From Nitzschia putrida (taxonomy: Eukaryota; Bacillariophyta; Bacillariophyceae; Bacillariales; Bacillariaceae): DNA of 64,000 bases. A model generated the notes under the pieces. It had not been told where the DNA came from, ran no database searches, and saw only the letters and a program-made list of their open reading frames with translations. Where the stretch lies: positions 24,528 through 88,527 of the forward strand of contig BLYE01000140.1 of assembly GCA_016586335.1 (NCBI GenBank), given 5' to 3'. The stretch's first letter is position 1. The number at the start of each line of letters is the position of its first letter. Shown here in pieces: positions 1 to 9,681 of this stretch. The position numbers and the translations under genes were made by a program.

Positions 1-754
1 TTTGGCAGGCGTCCTGTAACTCTTGGTCGGTAAAATTGGAGAATGTGCTCCAGAATCGATTTTTCACCATTTCTTGCCAGCGTGTCCACTGGATTTGACA
101 AGGATAGGCTTCGAGCGTGGTATGGACGTCCACAAACCCTGCTTGCCTCAATTCAGTCTCGAATTCTTGGGCGCTTGGTTGGTTGTTCTTCCAGACTACT
201 CGAGCAGCATCCCAAAGTGGATAGTCTATCTCTATTTGTGGCCGTGTAATAATGAGCACTGCGGGTGGATTGGGGTGATTGGAAGGCACAGAAAGTTTCT
301 TGGCCTCTTGTTTCATACCTCGGAAGATCCCTACTCGATCCTCTGGAAGCAAGTGATGGGCCACTTCCTTGAGAAGCACCTGATGAAAATTGGCGCGCCA
401 CGGTTCCATCGTAGAATCCTGTGGTGCCTTGAGGAATGCCTCGGCAGCTTCCTTGACAAACCCCAACCCTTGATTCGCTTCTTGACTGGATGGCTCCATA
501 TGAGTCGGATCTAGGAAAGGATCTACCACAGTGATTTCCGTCCCTTTCATTCCTTCCATCAATGCTTGAGCAAAATTTCCTGTGCCTCCTCCAATATCAA
601 GAATGTGCCTCGTAGATGTGGAGGGTGTAAGACAGAGTCTCTCACGTACAAGATTCACCAGATATTGTTGATAGGCACCTGCTTCGTAAAAATAGGCTTG
701 TTCATAACTCTCTGCCGAATGGCCTTGATAATGTGAGGAGGTCACCGAAGTCAT
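1..754 (-). CDS. Class I SAM-dependent methyltransferase, partial at the left edge
   Basis: The minus frame is open from an ATG at 754 to the window edge, about 251 residues, and the 3' end lies outside. It carries the SAM-binding glycine motif HILDIGGGTGNF around residues 49-60, followed by an acidic strand end (VVDPF) as expected for motif II. The terminal segment (RFWSTFSNFTDQEL) resembles the C-terminal region of class I methyltransferases with an RF.S..S.F.D.EL pattern. Family knowledge makes it a methyl-group transferase using SAM. The substrate cannot be told from sequence. No targeting signal is evident at the chosen start. The MDR gene lies 386 bp upstream on the same strand. Confidence 0.8.
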   Translation of the reverse strand, partial: MTSVTSSHYQGHSAESYEQAYFYEAGAYQQYLVNLVRERLCLTPSTSTRHILDIGGGTGNFAQALMEGMKGTEITVVDPFLDPTHMEPSSQEANQGLGFVKEAAEAFLKAPQDSTMEPWRANFHQVLLKEVAHHLLPEDRVGIFRGMKQEAKKLSVPSNHPNPPAVLIITRPQIEIDYPLWDAARVVWKNNQPSAQEFETELRQAGFVDVHTTLEAYPCQIQWTRWQEMVKNRFWSTFSNFTDQELQDACQ

Positions 755-1139
755 TCTTCTTTCGAGGTTGAGAGCTGATCGCGCTGTCTTTGTTTGGAAG
801 ATTCTTGCTCCTGTCTTGATTCCAAGAGTGTTCATGGCCAACACTTGGGATGGTAGGAAACGAGCAAAATGGTGGTGTTGCGATGGGTTGCCAATATGTG
901 TGTCTTTCTCGATGCTTCCTGGGTGAGATGTGCTGACGTGGCAAAAAAATCCTTGTCTTCCACCGGGTGCTTTGTCGAGACATCATCATGAATTATCTCA
1001 TGACATGGAATGTGGTATTCTCGTCTAAAGTACTCGTAGCTATCGCAAAGAAACTAAATACACGGACACCATCCAAAACAGCTTTCTCAAAATCACATGA
1101 ACACTTTGTTGCTACAGAAATTTAGAAATACCTCCAATT
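755..1139. other. Intergenic spacer
   Basis: This stretch of 385 bases lies between two minus-strand genes. It should hold the methyltransferase promoter and the 3' UTR of the MDR gene. I see no convincing coding frame, RNA gene or repeat. Confidence 0.5.
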
Positions 1140-2309
1140 TTACTTTTTGGGAAGATCGGCCACATGAAACACAACTTTGCCCTTGGGATGACGGCTATAA
1201 AGGGCTTTGAATCCTTGCCGAACACCTTCTGTTGTCATTGGGTAGGGTCCATCAATGACGGCCTTGAGTTTTCCATCATACGCCAACGACAACGTACGAG
1301 TCATGATGTCTCGAGAACTGGGCAAACCCATCACATTGTTGTAAGTGGGCATGGTACTTCGTGTCATGATACGACTCCAGATAGTTCGTCCCAAGGGTTT
1401 GAACATGAACAAAGCCAACAATCCCCAGAAATCTCCCGAAAAGGTTGGTTCATCGGTCGTACACGTAATGAAGCGACCCCCTTGGCTGGCAGGCAAGACA
1501 ATGGGTGGCAGCTTCTTTTCGACCGCATCTTGTAATTGAAGCCATCCACCGCAAGCAAAATCAAAAATGGCATCAAATGGTTTTTCTTGGTATTGTTTGG
1601 ATTCATAGACACTTTCTTTGGTATAATCAATAGCGTCGTCACAGTTCAAGGGAGCTTGTATTAGGCGGTCGGGCGTTTGGGAGACACCACAAATGTACGA
1701 CGCACCCTTGGCACGGGCCAATTGAACAAAATGACTTCCAACGCCTCCTCCAGCACCCAATACCAAAATGCGATCTCCTTCACGAACATGGTCACTAAAA
1801 CAAACCGCGGGGGTAGCACTTGCCAAGGCAGCTGCTTCTTCGGGAGACAGTTTCCACGGATCTTCAATCTTTTCACAAACAGAGGTACTGACTCGAGCAT
1901 ATTCTCCCAAAGCATTGCGAGGGGCCACAGTGAAACGAGCGGCAACAAGATCTCCCTTTTGGAAGTATTCTTCGTCAGGTTGTGTCTCGACGACAATTCC
2001 ACAACAATCGCCTCCTGGTATGTACGGAAAGGAAGGAGGACCCTGCATGACTCGCGTCTTTCCTGACAATACACGACAATCGCCAGGAGCAATAGAGACG
2101 GCAAGAGTCTTGATGATCATGTGCGTCTTCCAATCTTTCTCTGCGGCTCCTTGCATCATGGAGTGGACATTTTCGACAAATTTCAATTCGTCGGACAATT
2201 TTGGAACAGGAACATTGTCTTGGACGGTGATTTGCTCATCGATTTCGCCATAATCTTTGACTTGAGCAGCCTTCATAGTTTGTGGTAGAGACTCGGTAGA
2301 TTCAGACAT
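1140..2309 (-). CDS. MDR-family NAD(P)H oxidoreductase (quinone oxidoreductase-like)
   Basis: A 389-residue intronless protein with an ATG at 2309. The N-terminal half is a GroES-like fold (IPGGDCCGIVVE near residues 97-108). A Rossmann segment follows with the glycine motif VLGAGGGVGSHFVQLAR around residue 185. This matches the zinc-independent quinone oxidoreductase branch of medium-chain dehydrogenases, which reduce quinones or enones with NAD(P)H. I see no Cys cluster for the structural zinc of classical alcohol dehydrogenases. The length is slightly above the usual 320-350 because of an N-terminal extension and an insertion (residues about 40-70). No organelle presequence is apparent. 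The 3' LTR of a gypsy element starts about 420 bp upstream of its start codon, so its promoter may now border the element. Confidence 0.85.
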   Translation of the reverse strand: MSESTESLPQTMKAAQVKDYGEIDEQITVQDNVPVPKLSDELKFVENVHSMMQGAAEKDWKTHMIIKTLAVSIAPGDCRVLSGKTRVMQGPPSFPYIPGGDCCGIVVETQPDEEYFQKGDLVAARFTVAPRNALGEYARVSTSVCEKIEDPWKLSPEEAAALASATPAVCFSDHVREGDRILVLGAGGGVGSHFVQLARAKGASYICGVSQTPDRLIQAPLNCDDAIDYTKESVYESKQYQEKPFDAIFDFACGGWLQLQDAVEKKLPPIVLPASQGGRFITCTTDEPTFSGDFWGLLALFMFKPLGRTIWSRIMTRSTMPTYNNVMGLPSSRDIMTRTLSLAYDGKLKAVIDGPYPMTTEGVRQGFKALYSRHPKGKVVFHVADLPKK

Positions 2310-2727
2310 CTTGAAGTTGTTGATTTGGTTTTGGTGCTAGCTGGTTGGTTTTATGACGACAAGAATGAGGGTCTACGTGAAGATTTTGCGCCAACCTGCT
2401 TGATCCCACAAGTAGTCAAACAAGTCAAATAGCTCTTGAAGGCAGCCAAACCGCCATTTTTGACTGGATGGACCAGCCTTCGGATTTGCTAAGGAGAAGC
2501 AGGAGAACCTTCATGATGACATTATTCTTGTGGTCAAAGGGATCGATTAGAGATCCCACCCTGAGCATTGTACAGTAGTTCTACACAAAGAATAATAACT
2601 AATAACAGAGTCGATCCCTCCCAATCAAAGGTACTAACATCGTTGTATGTATGGCGAGGCGTTTTGAACCCAAGCCTTTCAATTATGGAGTTTGGTTCGC
2701 CTCATTGGGGGGAATTGAAAGGGAAGC
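2310..2727. other. 5' flank of the MDR gene up to the gypsy insertion
   Basis: About 420 bases with no credible gene. It should contain the MDR promoter and ends at the 5-bp target duplication GTCCT (2728-2732) of the retrotransposon. Confidence 0.5.
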
Positions 2728-2732
2728 GTCCT

Positions 2733-3091
2733 TGCAGTAAGCCGCGGTAGTCAGTAAACGTAAAGCTATTTTTGTGAGTTAAAATGTAGTGTTTGTTTGG
2801 TTTGTTTTGGGTCTTTGGTATTTGAGTCTGATGAAAGACATGCAGAATAGTATCGTGAGCAGGATCCATGTCTCAATAAAAGTTGGGATAGGAATCCTGA
2901 CATCGTTGGAAGTGTAAGAATGCAATCATGAATGAAACTAATTGTCCGAAGTAGAACGAGGGACTGAGGTTCCGTGACACAAGAGCGACACGGGGTAACA
3001 ATCAAGCCTTGTGTAGACTTCTTCAAGGTGGAAGAATCTTGGCGTTGGTAAAACCTATCTCACTGGTAAAGACCAACGGCAGGAGACTTCA
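2733..3091 (-). repeat. Gypsy 3' LTR
   Basis: 359 bp, identical to 7720-8078 (offset 4987). It is the 3' LTR because the element is on the minus strand. A short open frame in both copies is a consequence of identity, not evidence of a gene. Confidence 0.96.
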
Positions 3092-3110
3092 CTCTGCTTC
3101 TCCCCTCTAA
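3092..3110 (-). promoter_or_regulatory. Gypsy polypurine tract
   Basis: On the sense (minus) strand the bases just before the 3' LTR are almost all purines (core AGAGGGGAGAAGCAGAG) and abut the LTR's first TG. This is the expected plus-strand primer site. It overlaps the Gag-Pol stop codon. Confidence 0.8.
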
Positions 3111-6100
3111 GGATCCTCTCCTGGGCGATAGTAAGGGCGAAGACGGCGGATGTTGATACGTTCTTCAACGTTTCCAGGGCGTTCAATGGTCACGGTACCA
3201 TTGACATGAACTTGAATGATATCAAAAGGGCCACGAGCTCGTTCTTCTAGAGTAGATGGGTCCTTTGTAATGATAAGAACTGCGTCACCGATATTGTAGT
3301 CTTTGAATCGGCGTTTCCTGTTGAGGGCAGCATTGTTGTAGTCAATCATTGTTTGACGACTTTGCCTGATCATCTCGAAATCAGAGATAACTGGGAATGG
3401 AAGAAGCATGTCTCGGCCGAACACCAACGCGCCGGGCGAGATCCTCATAGTGCGATGGACTGTGGTCCTCAAAGCTCGTGTACAAGCAGATAAGGCAGAT
3501 TCCACAAGTTCCACAGCAGTAACAACATTGTGTGGCGGAGTAGAACGTAGACTTGCACGTAGCATGTCCCCAACAGTGTGATGCATACGCTCAACAATAG
3601 CGTTGCTCTGTGGGTTCTTGGTAGTAGTAGGCACTCCGACAATTCCTTCCATGGACAACATGGCTTGGAAGTTGGCTCCAGTGAACTCTGTGCCAGGGTC
3701 GTGAATGCAGCGTAGGGGCCTTGGATATCGGCTCAACCAGGCATTCGAGAACGAAAAGGCCACATGTTCGGAAGTCTTGTTGTCAATACGAACAAGTTCG
3801 GAAACAGTAGTGGCAGTGTCAATGATGGAAAGCGCAAAGAAGGACACTTCGCCAATTTCTGGAACGTCCATACGCCATGGTCCAATGAGGTCCACGGCGA
3901 CCTCTTCCCAAGGCATGCTCACATCTTCACGCGGAGGCAAATGCCCATATCCAGGACCTGGATCCTTGTTGCGTTGGCAGGCATCACAGGTCCTCACAAA
4001 GTCTTGTATGATCGGACGCATCCTCTCAAAGTAGAGGAAAGGTCTCATGGTTTGCTCCATGCGATCGGCGCCAGCATGGCCAGTCATCGCATGATACCAC
4101 GAAATGGTTTGGTGAATGAGATTGTTTGGCACATAGAGTTGCCACTTCGATTTGTCTTCGGGGTTGGGATAACGAACAACAATGTCAAAACCATGCAGGT
4201 TCTTGACTCCGAAGTTGTTGGGAGAATCAATTCTCAACTGGATGTCAGGCTCAGCCTTTTGGGCCAGCTCCAGGTAACGGTACTGAAGAGGAAAGACCTC
4301 AAGTTCGGTTGGGTAGAACATGAAGCTGTCAGCAAGGGCTGCACGTTGTTGGGCAGCGTCCTGCTTCTCCTCTGGGTCTCTTGGCTTCAATGGCAAACGA
4401 GACAAAGTATCAGCGGCAACATTCTGTTCGCCGGGGTAGTAGACGAAGGTCGGGGCGAACTCCTCAATTAGGAGACGCCAATGGAGGAGGCGCTGACTCT
4501 TGAGATCCCTCTGTGTGAGGTTTTGGTGGTCAGTACGGATAGTGATGCGCCCTCCATATAAAATAGGGCGGAATTCCTCGAGAACAGCCGTGATGCAAAG
4601 TGCTTCTTTGTCGCTGGCTGGATAACGGCGCTGGGCGTCGGTCAGCTTGCGCGAGAAGAAGGCGATAGGGGCATCATCTTGCTTGATAACGGCACCAAGC
4701 TGATAATCACTTGCATCCGTTTCAATAACAAACGGCTTGTTAGGATCGGGATAACGCAATAGGACGTCTTCAGAGATCACAGCCTTGATCTCGTTGAAGG
4801 CCTTGTCGCACTCAGCAGTCCAATGCTTGGCGAACTGCTTGGGGGCCACCTTAGTTAGAGCAGTAAGGGGCGCAAGAACATGAGAACGACGTTTCCAGAA
4901 GTCTCGGTAGTAATTGATCATACCAATGAACCCTCGCAACTGGCGTAGGGTCTTGGGGCGATCGAGAGCGAGAATACCATCAACCTTCTTGGCCCACGGC
5001 TTCAAGCCGACAGGAGTAATCCAGTGGCCAAGCCAGTCGGTCTCTTGCACAGCCCATTGACACTTGGCTGGGTTGACGGTGTAGCCATTCTCTTGTAGAC
5101 GTAGAAGTACCTTCTTGATCGTTGCAATGTGGGAGACCCAATCATTGCTGAAGATACCGATGTCGTCGATGTAGACTTCGACTTCACCGTTGTTGAGCAT
5201 GTCTCCCATTACTTCCTCCAATGTAGCTTGGGCCCAGTCTGGGCTTGGAGTGAGTCCCATGGGCAAGCGTAGGCGTCGGAACTTGCCGAAGGGAGTGACG
5301 ATCACACAATACCAAGTCGATTCCTCGTCCAACCAGTAAGAGTAGAAGCACTGGGAGAGGTCGAGCTTGGTGAAGAACACGTAGCCAAGACGACGATGAA
5401 GAATGTCATTGATCTTGGGTAGTAGATATTTAGGTCGAACGATGACCTTGTTCAGCTCTCTGAGATCATCAACAAGACGAAACTTGCCGTCTTTCTTCTT
5501 GAGGATTGCCATCATCGGCATCCCCCACTGGGAGTCGTAGACTTGCTCCAAGGAACCTTCCTCGACTTGCTTGTAGATTTCCTTTCTCACATCCTCGAGT
5601 GCATGGTGAGGGATGGAGTAAGGTCGTTTCACATGATATGGCTTCGCGCCAGGCAACAACTCAATGTGAAACTTGCGATGAGGGTAAGAACCGAGTTTTC
5701 CTGAAAACAAGGTGTCGCACATCAAAAGTACCTTGAGCAGTTGATCGCGCTGATCAGCGGTCAAGTGCGTCTGTGCACGTGCGACCAATTTCACATCTAC
5801 CTTGTTTGAGTTGGCCTCTTCCACACTCATGTGGCTCTCGCCCAACCTTTCAACATGGATGGGTTCCACTTCGAGCATGCGACGAATCAATGCATCATTG
5901 TGAAAGAAACCTTGAGGGTGAAAAGGAATCACTTGACCATGCCACTCACAACACTGTTTGCTGGATAGCACGTCAATACCACAGGGATTCAGGAAGCTCC
6001 GACCCAAGATGATGTCGTGTTCGACATTAGGAGCATCAAACACAAACGCCTTTACCTTGCGAATAGTCCTCGTCAAAGAAAACTCTGGCAACTGAACATT

Positions 6101-7585
6101 GTAGAGGTAGACAGTTTCTTGGCTTGCCAAGGTCCCAGCAGTCGTCCTGAACGTAGACGTAGGAGACTTGATCGTCTCGAGGTCACCCGGAACACACCGT
6201 TTGTTGATCATAACGTGTGAACCAACATGATCTAGAAGACCGCAGTAGGACCATTGTCCAGCTCTTTCTCCAAGCTTTCGACAGGTAACAAGGGTCGAAG
6301 GTTGGAGGTCTGGCTGTGGCACAAGGTCTTCGAATGCAATTTCGGCCGAATCGGGGCCTGCGAAATGAAAAGAATTTTTTTCCTCGTACCGTTCGAACTC
6401 CAGCTCCTCAAACTGGTTGTAGAGTGACTCAGGGTTGGTTGCTGGATCACCCTGAGCCCTTGGATCAGCTTGAAATAGGTCGGAATGATACGACTCTGGA
6501 GCACTGGATTTGGCTCCGGAGCGACCTTTTTTGGAACGGGATTTCTCAACTTGCAATCCATCATTTTCCACAGCGTGACTTTCCCCTGATCCTCTGGAAG
6601 CAGATCTGGTTTGGTATCTGGGTATGCCGCTGGAAGGAGGTCTGTAGCCAGAAGACGAAGTCGTCGAAGTTGGACGATTTTCGGACGTGCGATCAGTTTG
6701 GGAGGCCCTACTACCGAAGCGATTCTGGTAGCATTGTCCCCAAGTGTGGTTCCCATGTCCCGGCAATGGACATGGATCTTCTGCCTTGATTTTTCCGGAT
6801 TTGGACTTTCCAGCACCATTGTCTCGATCAGCACCTTTATAGTGCTTGTTCGTCTTCTTTCTTGATGGGCTTTTGCTGCGACCACTTCTTCTTGCGAGGG
6901 ATGAGCTTTGTCCTCGCGTTTCCTGTTGAACATCGTCCAGCTCGTAGAAAAGGATGTCCATGTAGTTCACTGCCGTATCCAGAGTAACAGTTCGAGGGTT
7001 GATGTTGGCCATTGTCATCTTGGACTTCCAACCCTTGGGCATTGCGTTCAAAAACGCGCGAACAAGCTCCCTTTCTGTGAGGATCTGAGTTCCCGTATTG
7101 TCTGGGTCCTTGTTCGGCATCCAAGTTGCGTAAGTAGACAGGAGTTCCATGCGTTCCTTGTACTCGGTTGGACTCATGTGGCGAGGCTTGCGCGCCTCGG
7201 AGAGTAAATACTCTCCTTGCCTCTCGGCATCGAGCCCGGCGAGCATCCTGCGCAGCCACAATTGGATAGCCACGTCGAAATTCGTTTCTTGCTTGAGGAC
7301 GTCGTTCCACTTCAGTAGTTGAGTCTTCGCGAGATGATCTCTGAACCGGGAAATCTTGGCGGCGTTGTCCCATGAGAAAAGAACGGCGACATTCAGAAAG
7401 TCCTCGCAAAACAAGATCACTGAGAGTGGCTTCGGGAACGAGGGCAACTTGCACACGTAGCGACAAAGTTGCTCCTCCTGGGTTGAGTTGTCTCGGGTCG
7501 TCGTAACGGTGGCCTTGTACTTGACGGTTTGGAGGGAATCGATTTCCTCGTCCGCGTCGTTGATATCGATGTACCTGCCTGACAT
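3107..7585 (-). CDS. Gypsy Gag-Pol polyprotein
   Basis: An uninterrupted 1492-residue polyprotein from an ATG at 7585. Approximate layout: Gag at 1-250. A short Cys/His patch follows near residue 272 (CPLPGHGNHTWGQC) instead of a standard CCHC knuckle. The retropepsin region is near 450. Reverse transcriptase spans about 640-880 with YIDD near 805. RNase H has TDAS near 958 and IRTDHQNLTQ. The integrase has an HHCC finger near 1165-1205 and a D-D-E core (VAVDLIG near 1229, HDPGTEF near 1293, ERMHHT near 1331). The protease motif reads LLDHVGSHVM, so the usual D-[ST]-G is altered to D-H-V while the Asp is kept. Gag and Pol share one frame, so no frameshift is needed for Pol. Confidence 0.95.
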   Translation of the reverse strand: MSGRYIDINDADEEIDSLQTVKYKATVTTTRDNSTQEEQLCRYVCKLPSFPKPLSVILFCEDFLNVAVLFSWDNAAKISRFRDHLAKTQLLKWNDVLKQETNFDVAIQLWLRRMLAGLDAERQGEYLLSEARKPRHMSPTEYKERMELLSTYATWMPNKDPDNTGTQILTERELVRAFLNAMPKGWKSKMTMANINPRTVTLDTAVNYMDILFYELDDVQQETRGQSSSLARRSGRSKSPSRKKTNKHYKGADRDNGAGKSKSGKIKAEDPCPLPGHGNHTWGQCYQNRFGSRASQTDRTSENRPTSTTSSSGYRPPSSGIPRYQTRSASRGSGESHAVENDGLQVEKSRSKKGRSGAKSSAPESYHSDLFQADPRAQGDPATNPESLYNQFEELEFERYEEKNSFHFAGPDSAEIAFEDLVPQPDLQPSTLVTCRKLGERAGQWSYCGLLDHVGSHVMINKRCVPGDLETIKSPTSTFRTTAGTLASQETVYLYNVQLPEFSLTRTIRKVKAFVFDAPNVEHDIILGRSFLNPCGIDVLSSKQCCEWHGQVIPFHPQGFFHNDALIRRMLEVEPIHVERLGESHMSVEEANSNKVDVKLVARAQTHLTADQRDQLLKVLLMCDTLFSGKLGSYPHRKFHIELLPGAKPYHVKRPYSIPHHALEDVRKEIYKQVEEGSLEQVYDSQWGMPMMAILKKKDGKFRLVDDLRELNKVIVRPKYLLPKINDILHRRLGYVFFTKLDLSQCFYSYWLDEESTWYCVIVTPFGKFRRLRLPMGLTPSPDWAQATLEEVMGDMLNNGEVEVYIDDIGIFSNDWVSHIATIKKVLLRLQENGYTVNPAKCQWAVQETDWLGHWITPVGLKPWAKKVDGILALDRPKTLRQLRGFIGMINYYRDFWKRRSHVLAPLTALTKVAPKQFAKHWTAECDKAFNEIKAVISEDVLLRYPDPNKPFVIETDASDYQLGAVIKQDDAPIAFFSRKLTDAQRRYPASDKEALCITAVLEEFRPILYGGRITIRTDHQNLTQRDLKSQRLLHWRLLIEEFAPTFVYYPGEQNVAADTLSRLPLKPRDPEEKQDAAQQRAALADSFMFYPTELEVFPLQYRYLELAQKAEPDIQLRIDSPNNFGVKNLHGFDIVVRYPNPEDKSKWQLYVPNNLIHQTISWYHAMTGHAGADRMEQTMRPFLYFERMRPIIQDFVRTCDACQRNKDPGPGYGHLPPREDVSMPWEEVAVDLIGPWRMDVPEIGEVSFFALSIIDTATTVSELVRIDNKTSEHVAFSFSNAWLSRYPRPLRCIHDPGTEFTGANFQAMLSMEGIVGVPTTTKNPQSNAIVERMHHTVGDMLRASLRSTPPHNVVTAVELVESALSACTRALRTTVHRTMRISPGALVFGRDMLLPFPVISDFEMIRQSRQTMIDYNNAALNRKRRFKDYNIGDAVLIITKDPSTLEERARGPFDIIQVHVNGTVTIERPGNVEERINIRRLRPYYRPGEDP

Positions 7586-7719
7586 GGCGAGAGCGGTTAC
7601 TCTGGTTGAAAGTAATGATGGGAGATGATTTTCTTGATGAAAAAGTAGGGTCGCCTATCGTTGCGATACACGGACGTAGAGCTTCAGGAATTTGACTTCC
7701 TTACAAAGTTTGATCAAAG

Positions 7720-8078
7720 TGCAGTAAGCCGCGGTAGTCAGTAAACGTAAAGCTATTTTTGTGAGTTAAAATGTAGTGTTTGTTTGGTTTGTTTTGGGTC
7801 TTTGGTATTTGAGTCTGATGAAAGACATGCAGAATAGTATCGTGAGCAGGATCCATGTCTCAATAAAAGTTGGGATAGGAATCCTGACATCGTTGGAAGT
7901 GTAAGAATGCAATCATGAATGAAACTAATTGTCCGAAGTAGAACGAGGGACTGAGGTTCCGTGACACAAGAGCGACACGGGGTAACAATCAAGCCTTGTG
8001 TAGACTTCTTCAAGGTGGAAGAATCTTGGCGTTGGTAAAACCTATCTCACTGGTAAAGACCAACGGCAGGAGACTTCA
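7720..8078 (-). repeat. Gypsy 5' LTR
   Basis: 359 bp and identical to the other LTR. It should carry the element's promoter. The sense strand just inside it begins CTTTGATCAAACTTTG, which does not start with TGG as a standard tRNA-3'-end primer site would. Confidence 0.96.
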
Positions 8079-8368
8079 GTCCTCGATGTCGTAGCAGAAC
8101 GTGAATCTCGTAGTTTCAGGCATTTTACAGCCACGCTGCTGCATCCGTTGAGGCAGTGTTTGGCGACGCACGACAGCAAGGATAGGTTCTACGCGGAGCG
8201 AAGCGTAGAAACCGTACCCGAACACATCATGCAATGTTCCTATTCCAGTCGGACGAGCGATTCTGCCACAAATACAACGCATCTTGCTTTCTTTCCTTTC
8301 AGCAATCATCACACAACCCATAAAAACCAACATTACAAGTCATCAGTAGTCATCAGTAGATCCTCATC

Positions 8369-9250
8369 ATGAAAGCAACAACCATCTTCCTGCTATTAGC
8401 AGGAGTATCCCTTGTTTCTGCGAGTGGTCTACGAACAAGGGCAACGGACAACAATACCGACCGAATGGCAACCGCAGAGATGCCTACACCGAACCTATCG
8501 CCAGCGTCTACTGCTACTGCTACTGCAACTGGAATCCACAACAATGAGAACAATCGTCTAATGCCTCAAGCATCTTCAGAAGTCGTTGCCAACTCCAGAC
8601 CTGTTCATGTCCTAGCTTCGACGGGAGCTCTGGATGAAATGAAGGAACTCATCGAGAGAGAGCCCTACTGGGTTATGGCTCGCGATGAACACGGTTGGAC
8701 GCCTCTGCATGAAGCCAGTCGAGGAGCTCACATTGCCATGATTGATTATCTTCTTTCCAAGGGAGCCGATCTAAATGCTCAAACCTATACTGGCGCCACA
8801 CCTCTTTATTCTGCCGAAAAGTACAATGGCAAGGATTCTACCGTGGTGCATTATCTTGTCTCTTTGGGAGCACTTCGATCCGAGGCCAAGGCCAAGCTTC
8901 GGGGAGCGGCTGCCACAGCCACTACTAAGGAAGAGATTCTCAAGCAACGAGTTCCCCATACATTAGCCGGAAGCGGTTTTATGGATGAGCTGAATCAACT
9001 TGCAGATGTCCGAGGAGATTGGGTCTTGGATGTCGCCGATGAGAATGGCTGGACACCTCTTATGGAAGGCTCTCGCCATGGCCATGTACATGTGGCTCGC
9101 TTCCTAGTGGATCGAGGGGTAGATATCAATGCTCTGTCCGCAGAGGGAGGCTCGCCGCTCTACTATGCTCAAATGTTCAATGGCCAAGACGCCGAGATTG
9201 TACATTACTTGTCATCCATGGGAGGTCTCCATCAAGGACCTTCAAGATGA
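8369..9250 (+). CDS. Secreted ankyrin-repeat protein
   Basis: A 293-residue protein starting with a clear signal peptide (a short charged start, a hydrophobic core to about residue 16, then SAS), so it should enter the secretory pathway. Residues 20-75 are a Thr/Asn/Ala-rich linker. Two ankyrin blocks follow at about 77-170 and 192-290. Each holds a HGWTPLHE- or NGWTPLME-type repeat and then a TPLY/SPLY repeat with YLVSLGA- or YLSSMGG-like ends. The two blocks align with each other, which points to internal duplication. Ankyrin repeats bind proteins, and the partner is unknown. There is no TM segment after the signal peptide. The gypsy 5' LTR ends 290 bp upstream of the start and could influence expression. 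Confidence 0.85.
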   Translation: MKATTIFLLLAGVSLVSASGLRTRATDNNTDRMATAEMPTPNLSPASTATATATGIHNNENNRLMPQASSEVVANSRPVHVLASTGALDEMKELIEREPYWVMARDEHGWTPLHEASRGAHIAMIDYLLSKGADLNAQTYTGATPLYSAEKYNGKDSTVVHYLVSLGALRSEAKAKLRGAAATATTKEEILKQRVPHTLAGSGFMDELNQLADVRGDWVLDVADENGWTPLMEGSRHGHVHVARFLVDRGVDINALSAEGGSPLYYAQMFNGQDAEIVHYLSSMGGLHQGPSR

Positions 9251-9681
9251 TTGATTCTACTACTACAGTACACTAGAGGGGATGGGATAACTTCCAATTT
9301 TAACAATTTTGTTCATCTTTCTACACCATGGTATTTTTCTTACTACCTAGAGTTACAACAGTCATAGGTTTGATCACTTGCTTTTTTCTCAAGTTCCAAA
9401 CATGCGGCAACAACGGCGACTACCACCAAAACAGCAAACCACGATCTTCCAACCGCAACACCACCACCACCACCTACCACCACCAGGCGGGGTTGAGTGA
9501 CACTTTTTTCTTTGCAACACGGATTCCAGTGCGTGATGTGGTAGCCGGAATGAAGCATGAGACACTCGTCTTCTTATCGTTTTCTGAAAGGTTAGTTATA
9601 CTTTCGGAAGGCTAACAATCACGTATTCTTGCAGTTCACTCGTGATTTTACTCTTGCACCAGCCAACAGGCATCCGAATTA
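9251..9681. other. Intergenic region with a candidate 79-base intron
   Basis: About 430 bases downstream of the ankyrin gene. A donor-like GTTAGT at 9591 and an acceptor-like CAG ending at 9669, with CTAAC near 9612, would make a diatom-sized intron ahead of the small frame at 9682. I could not find a matching upstream coding exon. Confidence 0.3.

Larger units (their letters stand above)
2733..8078 (-). mobile_element. Complete Ty3/gypsy LTR retrotransposon
   Basis: The element is 5346 bp, in minus orientation, bounded by two 359-bp LTRs that are identical as read and run TG...CA. The flanking duplications GTCCT lie at 2728-2732 and 8079-8083. A single Gag-Pol frame fills the interior. A purine-rich tract sits directly before the 3' LTR (sense strand), as expected for plus-strand priming. 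Domain order RT, RNase H, integrase identifies the gypsy type. Identical LTRs and an undamaged frame imply a recent insertion and possible autonomy. Confidence 0.97.

Noticed and set aside
2766..3026. 86-codon open frame in each gypsy LTR (also 7753-8013)
   Set aside because: Starts with TTG, lies inside the LTR, and is identical in both only because the LTRs are identical.
6232..7466. Two long minus-strand frames (233 and 209 codons) inside gag
   Set aside because: They overlap the intact Gag-Pol frame in other phases, have no domain, and look like shadows of the coding frame.
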